Shown piece after piece: positions 1 to 5,927 of a stretch of 8,135 nt of DNA. The translations under genes and the position numbers were made by a program. The stretch's first letter is position 1, and every line of letters begins with the position of its first letter. Below the pieces are notes generated by a model. That model worked only from the letters and a program-made list of their open reading frames with translations. It was not told the origin of the DNA and made no database searches. The stretch comes from CAXTPV01 sp964249405 (GTDB taxonomy: Bacteria; Pseudomonadota; Alphaproteobacteria; Acetobacterales; Acetobacteraceae). Location of the stretch: contig CAXUBX010000116.1 in the NCBI GenBank assembly GCA_964249405.1, positions 1-8,135 on the forward strand, read 5' to 3'.

Positions 1-154
1 TGACCGAATCCCGAGGGAAGATCGCGGCTGCGAAGAACAGCGCGCCGTGATGTTTCCGGCAGTCCATGCAGTGGCAGAGACCAACCCGGTTCGGGCGGCC
101 TGACGCTTGAACACGGACGTCGCCGCACAGGCATCCGCCGGCGTACAGATCCAT
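1..154 (-). CDS. GFA/CENP-V-type zinc-binding protein, N-terminal part (runs off left edge)
   Basis: Reading the minus strand from an ATG at 154 gives 51 open codons to the window edge. The protein starts MDLYAGGCLCGDVRVQASGR and continues with LCHCMDCRKHHGALFF. The pattern GxCxCGxVR, then CHCxxCRxxxGA, is the hallmark of the GFA domain (glutathione-dependent formaldehyde-activating enzyme family, also called CENP-V/GFA), where these cysteines bind structural and catalytic zinc. Cysteines fall at about residues 8, 10, 28, 30 and 33. An AAGGAGA ribosome-binding site lies at 161-167, well placed for the ATG at 154; the ATG at 157-159 is too close to it. The family is broad: many members are not formaldehyde enzymes and have no known substrate, so the biochemical role is open. 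The C-terminal half lies outside the window. The gene is divergent from the plus-strand gene at 273. Confidence 0.87.
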   Translation of the reverse strand, partial: MDLYAGGCLCGDVRVQASGRPNRVGLCHCMDCRKHHGALFFAAAIFPRDSV

Positions 155-272
155 CGCATGTCTCCTTCCTGACTGATGTCGCGTGGCGGCTTCTCTCAGA
201 GTAATGTCCGCAAGGAGCCGGGAGCGACGAACGAGAGGTCCGCCGGAACGACCCAGAGGCGGAGGTCGACGC
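155..272. other. divergent intergenic region between the GFA-type gene and the gene at 273
   Basis: This 118-bp gap holds the ribosome-binding sites of both flanking genes: AAGGAGA at 161-167 for the minus-strand gene, and GGAGGT at 261-266 for the plus-strand gene. Promoters for both must lie in or near it, but I see no convincing -35/-10 pair for either. A frame open from GTG 183 or ATG 204 into the plus-strand gene encodes an arginine-rich stretch with no better ribosome-binding site, so I treat it as untranslated. Confidence 0.5.
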
Positions 273-989
273 GTGGCACTGGTCAAATACCGCTCCCACC
301 ACCCCGGCCTCGAGCCGCGCCGGACGAAGCTGGAAATCCCCGGCTGGGCGGGCCGGTCCGAGCCGAGAGCCGATGGCTCGATGGAGCAGGCCTGGCACTG
401 CGTGCCGTTCACCGAGGCGGCGAGGGCCGGGATCGAACTCGCCTATCCGTACGCGGACGAACTCCGCGTCGCGATGCGCGACGGCGCCCTCTGGTTCGAA
501 GGAGAGTTCGGCGAGGACGAGGTCCGCCGGCCACCGTTCCGGAGCTTCGGCACCGACTACTTCACCTACCGGATCCTGCTCGATCTCAAGGTGGACGACG
601 GGCTCGCGCTGAAGACCGAGCCGCACCCGCGCTTCTACACCGACCGGACCGGCACCGTGCCGATCGCGGTGCCGGCGCTGATCCGGCCCTGGTGGCCGAT
701 GATCTACTTCGTGGTGTTCAAGTCGCCGGCGGAGGGGGCGGCGCACGTGTTCCGCCCGGGCGAGCCGTTCATGCAGGTCACGGTGGTGCGGGCCGAGGAT
801 CCGCCCGAGCTCGTCCCGATGCCGGAAGCGGAGGCGGCCGAGCGGGAGATCCAGTCGCGGCGCATCCACGAGAGCCGCGCGACGCTCGGCGCGGACACGG
901 TCTGGACGTCGGCCACGGACACCGTGTTCGACGGCACCTATCGGAGGCTGCTGGCCGCCGCGAGGGCGAAGGGCGGCGACGAGCGTTAG
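273..989 (+). CDS. hypothetical protein, possibly DUF6065-like
   Basis: This encodes a soluble protein of 238 residues with no signal peptide and no membrane segment. I chose GTG at 273 because GGAGGT at 261-266 sits six bases upstream; the same frame opens further upstream, but that part is arginine-rich and lacks a good site. Visible blocks are WHCVPF (residues 41-46), FRSFGTDYFTYRI (89-101), RPWWPMIYFVVFKSP (138-152) and RPGEPFMQV (161-169). The order of a 'CxPF' strand, an aromatic middle block, a 'WPMIYF' strand and a 'GEPFxQ' turn followed by PPELVP recalls the DUF6065 family as I remember it, whose function is unknown. That assignment rests on memory of motifs and is tentative. The end is charged and probably helical. 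The gene converges on the tspO-like gene, with 39 bp between stops. I do not propose a function. Confidence 0.75.
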   Translation: MALVKYRSHHPGLEPRRTKLEIPGWAGRSEPRADGSMEQAWHCVPFTEAARAGIELAYPYADELRVAMRDGALWFEGEFGEDEVRRPPFRSFGTDYFTYRILLDLKVDDGLALKTEPHPRFYTDRTGTVPIAVPALIRPWWPMIYFVVFKSPAEGAAHVFRPGEPFMQVTVVRAEDPPELVPMPEAEAAEREIQSRRIHESRATLGADTVWTSATDTVFDGTYRRLLAAARAKGGDER

Positions 990-1028
990 CCGCAGAACAG
1001 TCCGGACGCGAATGCCCCTCGCGCGCGG

Positions 1029-1493
1029 TCATGCGTTGCGTCGCCAGACCTCTTCCTGAATGGCTGTCGCGAAGACGACCCATGGCAGGAGAGGTGCTGC
1101 GGCGAGCGCCGCCTTGCGGTCGACCAGAGCCGCCGTGCCGATCGCCGCGGCCGACGTTGCGACCATCGACGCCGTGAACCCGAACGCCTCCCCGACCTGC
1201 CTTCTTCCGAACAGGACGAAGGAGAAGCCCGCGATCCCGGACAGGTTCACGGCCCAGGCGATCAGCGCCGCTGTTCTCCGGCCGGAGGCGGGCGCGATCA
1301 GAAGCCGGTAGCCAGAATAGCCGAACAGCGCATCGAGCCCGCTCCAGACGATGCCGAAAACCGGCCCCGGCGGCGTCAGTCCGGGTTTGCGCAAGCACGC
1401 ATACCAGGCGGCGGTCCGGGGATGGTTCGGCGCTGGACTGAAGCGCGCGCCCAGGAATTGCGCCGCGACCACGGCGCTCCCAGCGAGCAACAC
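1029..1493 (-). CDS. tspO: TspO/MBR family membrane protein, divergent, start uncertain
   Basis: The 154-residue product is an integral membrane protein of the TspO/MBR (tryptophan-rich sensory protein, peripheral benzodiazepine receptor) family, about 155-165 residues with five helices. Family landmarks are WYACLRKPGLTPPGPVFGIVW (W30-Y31, K36-P37, TPP 40-42, W50) and FATAIQEEVWRRN at the end (W150, N153). Several residues usually conserved are changed. The canonical NxxWxxxFFG block reads IAGFSFVLFG, so its Asn and Trp are lost. In the last helix the canonical LNYxxWRxN reads IQEEVWRRN. These lie near the ligand/porphyrin pocket in known TspO structures, so classical tetrapyrrole binding is doubtful. 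The frame can only start at GTG 1493, because an in-frame TGA lies at 1500-1502 and no ribosome-binding site precedes the GTG. A better-looking ATG at 1511, with GAGG four bases upstream, would read ATG AAA ACT TGA. It could be a decaying gene. Confidence 0.72.
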   Translation of the reverse strand: MLLAGSAVVAAQFLGARFSPAPNHPRTAAWYACLRKPGLTPPGPVFGIVWSGLDALFGYSGYRLLIAPASGRRTAALIAWAVNLSGIAGFSFVLFGRRQVGEAFGFTASMVATSAAAIGTAALVDRKAALAAAPLLPWVVFATAIQEEVWRRNA

Positions 1494-1511
1494 GGCCGGT
1501 CAAGTTTTCAT
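1494..1511 (-). other. possible interrupted 5' end of the tspO-like gene (in-frame TGA)
   Basis: On the minus strand an ATG at 1509-1511 is in frame with the tspO-like gene and follows GAGG (1516-1519) at a four-base spacing. It reads ATG AAA ACT TGA CCG GCC and then the GTG at 1493. Without the TGA the protein would start MKTxPAVLLAGSAVVAAQFLG, a natural-looking first TspO helix. Either this is a nonsense mutation (or sequencing error) in the original start region, or it is a tiny leader with re-initiation at GTG 1493. Confidence 0.4.
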
Positions 1512-1530
1512 TCATCCTCAGGGCTGTCGC

Positions 1531-1560
1531 TCGTGAGAAGAAAGTCTTTTCCTCTCGCGA
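1531..1560. terminator. strong hairpin between the GST and tspO-like genes
   Basis: Arm 1531-1543 (TCGTGAGAAGAAA) pairs with 1548-1560 (TTTCCTCTCGCGA), giving 13 positions with one A/C mismatch and one G/T wobble around a four-base loop. It lies 26 bp beyond the GST stop and 20 bp before the ATG at 1511. There is no clear T-run after it on either strand, so it is not a textbook intrinsic terminator. It could end or stabilise the GST transcript. Confidence 0.42.
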
Positions 1561-1585
1561 GTTCGGCATCCGGCCGCGGTCACCC

Positions 1586-2269
1586 TCATCCGCGCGGTGC
1601 GGGCACGAATGCGTACGGACCACCCCGTTCGAGGGCGCGCCTGCAGGGCTCGCGCGCGTGGATGCGTTCGAGCCAGTCCGCGATCCCGGTTCGCGCGGCA
1701 CCGAGCCTGCCACGCGCCGCCGCCGCCTCGAGCGGGAAGCTCATCATGATGTCGGCGACCGTCAACGCGTCGCCGGCCAGGAACGGCCTGTCCTCCAGCG
1801 CAGCTTCGGCACGATCGAGCTGCAGACGGAGCTGCGGCGAGATGAAGCGCTGGTCCACCGCGCGCGCGATCGCGCGCGCCACCGGACGCAGCAGCAACGG
1901 GGCGTCGGGTCCGGAGGTCCGCTCGAACACGAGGCCGAGCAGGAGCGGCGGCATGAACGAACCCTCGGCCGCGTGCACGAAGCTCCGGCAGAGCACCCAG
2001 TCCGCGGTGCCGGGCGCGGGCTGCAGCCGGCCTCCGCCATGCCGTTCGAGCAGCCAATCGACGATCGCGCCCGACTCCGAGATCGTGATCGGACCCTCCT
2101 CGACGATCGGGGCCTTGCCGAGCCCGTCGACCTCCCTGAGCGAGCGCGGCGCCAGCATCGTGTCGGGGTGCCGCTCGTAGCGTCGGACCTCGTAGGGCAG
2201 GCCGAGCTCCTCCAGCAGCCAGAGGATGCGTTGCGACCGGCTGTCGGCCAGATGATGGACGATGATCAC
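1586..2269 (-). CDS. glutathione S-transferase (Gtt1-like)
   Basis: This is a full-length 227-residue cytosolic glutathione S-transferase. The N-terminal thioredoxin-like domain starts MIIVHHLADSRSQRILWLLE. The Ser cluster at 10-12 is in the usual place for the catalytic or thiol-stabilising residue. The LGKAPIV block carries the cis-proline (P54), and ESGAI (65-69) is the gamma-glutamyl binding motif. The all-helical C-terminal domain has FLAGDALTVADI (163-174) with the conserved N-capping Asp (D173). The SRSQRxLWLLEELGLPYE opening and TMLAP turn fit the Gtt1-like subgroup. Such enzymes conjugate glutathione to electrophiles or reduce peroxides; the substrate cannot be read from sequence. 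The start is GTG at 2269, with AGGAG at 2276-2280 six bases upstream. It lies 86 bp downstream of the His-rich gene on the same strand, so co-transcription is possible. Confidence 0.93.
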   Translation of the reverse strand: MIIVHHLADSRSQRILWLLEELGLPYEVRRYERHPDTMLAPRSLREVDGLGKAPIVEEGPITISESGAIVDWLLERHGGGRLQPAPGTADWVLCRSFVHAAEGSFMPPLLLGLVFERTSGPDAPLLLRPVARAIARAVDQRFISPQLRLQLDRAEAALEDRPFLAGDALTVADIMMSFPLEAAAARGRLGAARTGIADWLERIHAREPCRRALERGGPYAFVPAPRG

Positions 2270-2355
2270 GAGACGCTCCTCCGGGCGACGCTCGCCAGCG
2301 GCTCACGAGGCCGGTTCCGATCCACCACCACCGCCGCCCGCCGCGCCCGGCTCCC

Positions 2356-2664
2356 TCAGTAGTGGTGATGGTGATGGTGGTGATGGTGGTGATGGTGGTG
2401 ATGGTGGCGGTAGCGCCGGCGGTAATAATGATGGTGATGGTGATAGGGGTAGTACTGCACCTGCTCCACGGCGGCCGCCGGCGCAGGCTCCTCGCCGCCG
2501 GCCGTCCGCTGCAGCAGGGCCAGCGCGTCCGGGACCGGTCGGAGCAGGTCGGCATAGGAGGCCGGCGCCGGAAGCCCGCCCGGCATGGCGGCCTCCGCGC
2601 TCGCCGGGATGGACGCGGCGAGCGCACCCACCGCCCCGATCACGCATGCCACGCTCTTGTCCAC
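2356..2664 (-). CDS. small exported histidine-rich protein
   Basis: The product has 102 residues, starting at GTG 2664 behind a near-perfect AAGGAGG (2672-2678) seven bases upstream. Residues 1-23 look like a Sec signal peptide: a lysine at 3, a hydrophobic Ala/Val/Gly core, and ASA before E24 as a likely signal peptidase I site. The mature part has an Ala/Pro-rich middle (about 24-70) and then a tail reading QVQYYPY, five His, YYRRRYR, fifteen His, Tyr. Twenty of 102 residues are His, all in the tail. Short exported proteins with Tyr/Arg/His tails occur in alphaproteobacteria but have no firm function. The tail should bind transition metals such as Ni, Zn, Cu or Co; that is inference from composition. 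The signal peptide, ribosome-binding site and length argue for a real gene despite the low-complexity end. Confidence 0.82.
   Translation of the reverse strand: MDKSVACVIGAVGALAASIPASAEAAMPGGLPAPASYADLLRPVPDALALLQRTAGGEEPAPAAAVEQVQYYPYHHHHHYYRRRYRHHHHHHHHHHHHHHHY
2362..2406 (-). repeat. 9-bp tandem repeat encoding the 15-His run
   Basis: Read in the gene's direction, the tract is four perfect copies of CACCATCAC (2406 down to 2371) followed by CATCACCAC (2370-2362). It lies inside the His-rich gene and encodes 15 consecutive histidines. Gain or loss of a unit would change the run by three His without shifting the frame. A second, shorter CAC/CAT cluster (five His) lies near 2428-2442. Confidence 0.9.
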
Positions 2665-2919
2665 GATGGTGCCTCCTTCGGTCGTCGCCGGTCGCGCGGC
2701 ACCGCCGGGACCCGGCTTGATGATTGATCGGATGGTCAGGCGCCGTCGCCCGGCGGATTCTCGCCGCTGATCATGCCGGCCGCCGGGCCCGCGAGATAGG
2801 GGAAAGCGGTCGCGCGGTCCTCACTCCGAGGCGAGCCCGCCCCACGGGGCACCGGGCCCGATCGCGGCCGCGTCGTCGCTCCGTCCGCCCGACACTCGAG
2901 GAGCGGTCGTCGCAACGCC
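2665..2919. other. intergenic region between hdaA and the His-rich gene
   Basis: I see no convincing gene in these 255 bp. Open frames here are arginine-rich continuations of out-of-frame hdaA reading. GCCC and GGGC at 2839-2842 and 2847-2850 can form only a short stem and there is no T-run, so no clear hdaA terminator is visible. The AAGGAGG of the His-rich gene is at 2672-2678, and its promoter is probably in this region but I cannot place it. In many alphaproteobacteria a ppk gene begins here, and none is present. Confidence 0.55.
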
Positions 2920-3636
2920 TCAGGCGAACAGCGTGCCGCCCGCCTCGCCGCATCGGCCGCCGAACAGCGAGGCGGCGAGCGGCATGGTGACCCGCCGGCC
3001 CGCCTCGAGGGACGCGGTGTCGAGCAGGCGGGCCGCCTCGCGCATCGCGGCCGCCTCGCGCGGCAGACGGTCGCGGAGGTAGCGCGCCACGTGAGGCGGC
3101 ACCGCGAGCTGGCGTTCGGCGAGCAGGCGCTGGAACAGCGCATCGAGCAGCGCGTCGTCGGGCGGCCGGATCGCGATCGCGAAGGTGGCGCGGAGCCGGC
3201 TCGCGAGATCGGGCAGCGCGACCGCGAGGCGGGACGGCGCGTCGCGGAAGGCCAGCGTCAGCGAGACGCCGGCTTCGGCGAGGCGGTTCAGGAGGTGCAG
3301 CAGCGCTTCCGGCTGGTCGAGCGCCGCCTCGGCGTCATCGACGGCGAGACCGCCGCCGCCCTGCGGCAGGGCGGCATCCGGCGGCAGGTGGCGGATCGCG
3401 GCCGCATCGAGCAGGGCCGCGTCACGCCCGGCCGCCCGGAGGCCGCCGAGCCAGATCCGGAGGAGATGCGTCTTCCCGGTGCCCGGCGCGCCCCAGAGCG
3501 CCAGCCGGCCGAGCGGCCATGACCGGTCGGCGCCGGGCCGGAGCGAGGCGAACGCCTCCTCGTTCGACACCGCGACGATGAAGCCGTCCGGCGCGAAGGC
3601 CTCGCGATGGAGGAACGGGAGGGCGAGCTGTTGCAC
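2920..3636 (-). CDS. hdaA: HdaA, DnaA-related regulator of replication initiation
   Basis: The product (238 residues) belongs to the Hda/HdaA family: a DnaA-like AAA+ module without the DNA-binding domain. With the DNA-loaded sliding clamp it stimulates hydrolysis of DnaA-bound ATP and prevents re-initiation. The N-terminus QQLALPF (2-8) matches the QLxLPF clamp-binding peptide of Hda proteins. Walker A is GAPGTGKT (49-56) and Walker B is LAVDD (97-101). A sensor-like block LAFRDAPSRL, an SRLRA box with the arginine expected at the subunit interface, and a C-terminal REAARLLDTASLEAGRRVTMPLA lid complete the fold. The start is GTG 3636, because clamp-binding motifs begin the protein in this family. 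The same frame stays open upstream only as a shadow of the transporter gene. It begins 17 bp after the transporter stop and has no obvious ribosome-binding site, which suggests translational coupling. Confidence 0.92.
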   Translation of the reverse strand: MQQLALPFLHREAFAPDGFIVAVSNEEAFASLRPGADRSWPLGRLALWGAPGTGKTHLLRIWLGGLRAAGRDAALLDAAAIRHLPPDAALPQGGGGLAVDDAEAALDQPEALLHLLNRLAEAGVSLTLAFRDAPSRLAVALPDLASRLRATFAIAIRPPDDALLDALFQRLLAERQLAVPPHVARYLRDRLPREAAAMREAARLLDTASLEAGRRVTMPLAASLFGGRCGEAGGTLFA

Positions 3637-3653
3637 GGCGGCGCCCGAACGGG

Positions 3654-4778
3654 TCAGGCCTGGTCGAGGTAGAGCGGGCTCGCGAGATAGCGGACGAGCC
3701 AGTAGCGGGCGAGCACGCCGACCGTCGCCGCCATCGGCACCGCCAGCATCACGCCGACGAAGCCGAGCGCCGCCCCACCGGCGAACAGCGCGAAGATGAC
3801 CCAGACCGCGTGAAGCTCCACCCGGTCGCCGAGGAAGCGCGGGTAGATCACGTAGCCCTCCAGGAGCTGCCCGGCCACGAACACCGCGGCGACCACGAAC
3901 ACGCCGTGCCAGGTCGGGAACTGCGCGAGTGCCAGCGAGATCGAGGACACCGCGCCGGTGATGGTGCCGACATAGGGGATGAAGGAGAGGCCGCCGGACA
4001 GCAGGCCGACGATCAGCCCGAGATCGAGCCCGGCGAGCGACAGCCCGACCGCGTAGAACAGGCCGAGCAGGACGCAGCAGACGAGCTGGCCGCGCACCCA
4101 GGCCGACAGGATCCGGTCGACCTCGGCGGCCTGGGCCCGCAGCGAGGCGGCGTAGCGGCGCGGCAGCCAGAGATCGAGGCGGCCGATCACCGCGGGCCAG
4201 TCGCGCAAGAGGTAGAACGCGACGATCGGGGTGATGAGCGCGAGCGAGAGCACGTTGAACAGCGCGAAGCCCCCGCCGACGATGCGGGTGAGCGTCGCGC
4301 CGACGAAGCCGATCACCGTGCCGGCCTGGTTGGCCACCAGATCGCGCAGTTTCTCGTTCACGTAGCGCGCGCCGAGATGGCGCGTCGCGTCCGCGATCAG
4401 TCCGTCGGCCAGATGCCGGATCGCGATCGCATAGGAGGGGACCCGCTCGGCGAGGATCCCGATCTGCGCGATCGCGAGAGGATAGAGGAGCAGCAGCGCC
4501 ACGAGGCAGGCCGCGACCAGGCCGACGATGACCACGAAGGCGGCGGTGCCTCGTCCGAGGCCGGCCCGCACGAGGCGCGAGCAGAGCGGATGGAGGAAGT
4601 AGGCGATGCCGGCGGCGGCGACGAACGGCATCAGGATCGAGGCGAACAGCCGGAGCGCGAGCCAGGCCGCGATCACCAGCCCGACCAGGGCAACGATGCG
4701 CTGCGCGCGGGTGACGCGCGCGACGGCAACCTCGGCAGGGGTCGGTGGGCGCGGCGTGCCCTGTGCGATCGCGTCCAA
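3654..4778 (-). CDS. AI-2E family transporter (PerM/TqsA-like)
   Basis: The 374-residue inner-membrane protein has about eight hydrophobic segments and the AI-2E/PerM (UPF0118) signatures. These are RDWP (192-195), SAWVRGQL (225-232), SFIPYVG (265-271), the QLLEGYVIYPRFLG block (304-317) and LHAVWVIFAL (322-331) followed by GGAALGFVGVMLAVP. Characterised members export autoinducer-2 (TqsA) or act as sodium/proton antiporters. Those next to hdaA in alphaproteobacteria are usually called PerM permeases and their substrate is unknown, so signalling should not be assumed. The start is TTG 4778: a TGA lies three codons upstream in frame, no ATG or GTG follows before the first helix, and GGGAG lies about nine bases upstream. 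It is transcribed away from purM across a 53-bp gap and probably forms an operon with hdaA. Confidence 0.92.
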   Translation of the reverse strand: MDAIAQGTPRPPTPAEVAVARVTRAQRIVALVGLVIAAWLALRLFASILMPFVAAAGIAYFLHPLCSRLVRAGLGRGTAAFVVIVGLVAACLVALLLLYPLAIAQIGILAERVPSYAIAIRHLADGLIADATRHLGARYVNEKLRDLVANQAGTVIGFVGATLTRIVGGGFALFNVLSLALITPIVAFYLLRDWPAVIGRLDLWLPRRYAASLRAQAAEVDRILSAWVRGQLVCCVLLGLFYAVGLSLAGLDLGLIVGLLSGGLSFIPYVGTITGAVSSISLALAQFPTWHGVFVVAAVFVAGQLLEGYVIYPRFLGDRVELHAVWVIFALFAGGAALGFVGVMLAVPMAATVGVLARYWLVRYLASPLYLDQA

Positions 4779-4831
4779 GCTCGCTCACTCCCGCTCGGGT
4801 CCTCTTACAGTATAAGGAGGACGCCGCCGGA
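4779..4831. promoter_or_regulatory. divergent control region between the transporter gene and purM
   Basis: These 53 bp must serve both directions. The only AT-rich patch is CTTACAGTATAAG (4804-4816), with inverted CTTA/TAAG arms. It gives TATACT on the minus strand (4814-4809) and TATAAG on the plus strand (4811-4816) as -10-like sequences, but neither has a good -35 box. The purM ribosome-binding site AAGGAGG (4814-4820) overlaps it, so a plus-strand start from TATAAG would leave that site out of the mRNA. The actual purM promoter may therefore lie further upstream, inside the transporter gene. Confidence 0.35.
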
Positions 4832-5905
4832 ATGGAGACGCGGGCTTTGGGCGCGAACGGAACGAACGGGCTCACCTATGCCGAGGCGGGTGTCGACATC
4901 GGCGCGGGCGAGGCGCTGGTCGAGCGGATCAGGCCGCACGCCGCGGCGACCCGCCGGCCCGGCGTGATGGGCGGGATCGGCGGCTTCGGGGCGCTGTTCG
5001 ACCTCAAGGCGGCCGGATTCCGCGATCCCGTCCTCGTCTCCTCGACCGACGGGGTCGGCACCAAGCTCCTCGTCGCGATCGAGACCGGGATGCCCGACGG
5101 GGTCGGGCAGGACCTGGTCGCGATGTGCGTCAACGACCTCGTGGTCGGCGGCGCGACCCCGCTGTTCTTTCTCGACTACCTCGCGACCGGCGCGCTGTCG
5201 GTCGACGCGGCCGCGCGCGTGGTGGCCGGGATCGCGCGCGGATGCACGCTCGCCGGCTGCGCGCTGGTCGGCGGCGAGACCGCCGAGATGCCGGGCCTCT
5301 ACGCCGCCGGGCACTATGACCTCGCCGGCTTCGCGGTCGGCGCCGCCGAGCGGGACGCGCTGCTGCCGGGCGAGGTCGCGCCCGGCGACGCGGTCATCGG
5401 CCTGCCGAGCACCGGCGTGCATGCCAACGGCTTCTCCCTGGTGCGCCGGATCGTGGCGGCGAGCGGGCTCGGCTGGTCCGCGCCCTCGCCGTTCGGCGGC
5501 GGCACGCTCGCGACCGCCCTGATGACGCCGACCCGGATCTACGTCCGGAGCGTGCTGGCGCTGCACGAGGCGCGGCTGCTCCGGGCGGCCGCCCACGTCA
5601 CCGGGGGCGGCCTGCCGGGCAATCTGCCGCGCGTGCTGCCGGCGGGAACGCGGGCCGCGATCGATCGCGCCGCCTGGACGCGGCCGCCGGTCTTCGAGTG
5701 GCTGGCCCGCGCGGGCGGGGTCTCGCCGGACGAGATGGAGCGTGTGTTCAATCTCGGGATCGGCATGGCGCTGGTGGTGTCGAACGTCGCCTCGGCGACC
5801 GCGCTGCTGTCCGAGCTCGGCGAGGAGCCGGTGGTGATCGGCCGGATCGAGGCGGCCGTGCCGGGCGAGGCCCCCTCGGTGCGCTTCACGGACGGCGCGG
5901 TGTGA
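4832..5905 (+). CDS. purM: phosphoribosylformylglycinamidine cyclo-ligase (AIR synthetase)
   Basis: PurM (357 residues) catalyses step 5 of purine synthesis in the cytosol: ATP-dependent closure of FGAM to 5-aminoimidazole ribonucleotide. All family blocks are present: AGVDIGAGEALVERI (19-33), GGFGALFDL (50-58), STDGVGTK (71-78), MCVNDLVVGGATPLFFLDY (98-116), GGETAEMPGLY (147-157), STGVHANGFSL (193-203), HVTGGGLPGNLPRVLP (255-270) and VFNLGIGM (305-312). Length matches the usual 345-365 residues. ATG 4832 is preceded by AAGGAGG at 4814-4820, with a slightly long 11-base spacing. Reading further upstream in frame gives sequence foreign to the family. purN follows after 22 bp, the usual purMN operon. 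No residue looks damaged, so it should be functional. Confidence 0.97.
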   Translation: METRALGANGTNGLTYAEAGVDIGAGEALVERIRPHAAATRRPGVMGGIGGFGALFDLKAAGFRDPVLVSSTDGVGTKLLVAIETGMPDGVGQDLVAMCVNDLVVGGATPLFFLDYLATGALSVDAAARVVAGIARGCTLAGCALVGGETAEMPGLYAAGHYDLAGFAVGAAERDALLPGEVAPGDAVIGLPSTGVHANGFSLVRRIVAASGLGWSAPSPFGGGTLATALMTPTRIYVRSVLALHEARLLRAAAHVTGGGLPGNLPRVLPAGTRAAIDRAAWTRPPVFEWLARAGGVSPDEMERVFNLGIGMALVVSNVASATALLSELGEEPVVIGRIEAAVPGEAPSVRFTDGAV

Positions 5906-5927
5906 AGGCGCTGCCCGCAGGCATCGC

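Noticed and set aside
176..1177. 333-codon plus-strand frame across the unknown-function gene
   Set aside because: It is Arg/Gly-rich, shadows the gene at 273-989 and runs past its end into the convergent tspO-like gene.
2359..2406. Repeat tract as a possible CRISPR array
   Set aside because: Units are 9 bp with no spacers, and they lie inside a coding frame.
2644..2646. Cys7 of the His-rich protein as a lipoprotein site
   Set aside because: It is too near the N-terminus, with no hydrophobic segment or proper lipobox before it. The ASA site at residues 21-23 fits signal peptidase I better.
2362..2727. Plus-strand frame with a Val/Met repeat (MVMVMVV...)
   Set aside because: It is the complement of the His repeat. 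The minus-strand gene has the signal peptide and the strong ribosome-binding site.
2736..2771. Twelve-codon minus-strand frame (ATG to TGA) between hdaA and the His-rich gene
   Set aside because: It is very short, has no ribosome-binding site and no recognisable role.
2839..2850. GCCC/GGGC short inverted repeat as an hdaA terminator
   Set aside because: The stem is only four pairs without a T-run, which is expected by chance in DNA this GC-rich.
3637..4875. Apparent N-terminal extension of HdaA, giving a 651-residue fusion
   Set aside because: The upstream part is an out-of-frame reading of the transporter gene. HdaA proteins begin at the QLALPF clamp motif, which follows GTG 3636.
3810..4967. 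385-codon plus-strand frame rich in Glu, Asp, Gln and Arg
   Set aside because: It lies antisense to the AI-2E transporter; this composition is typical of the complement of a membrane-protein gene.
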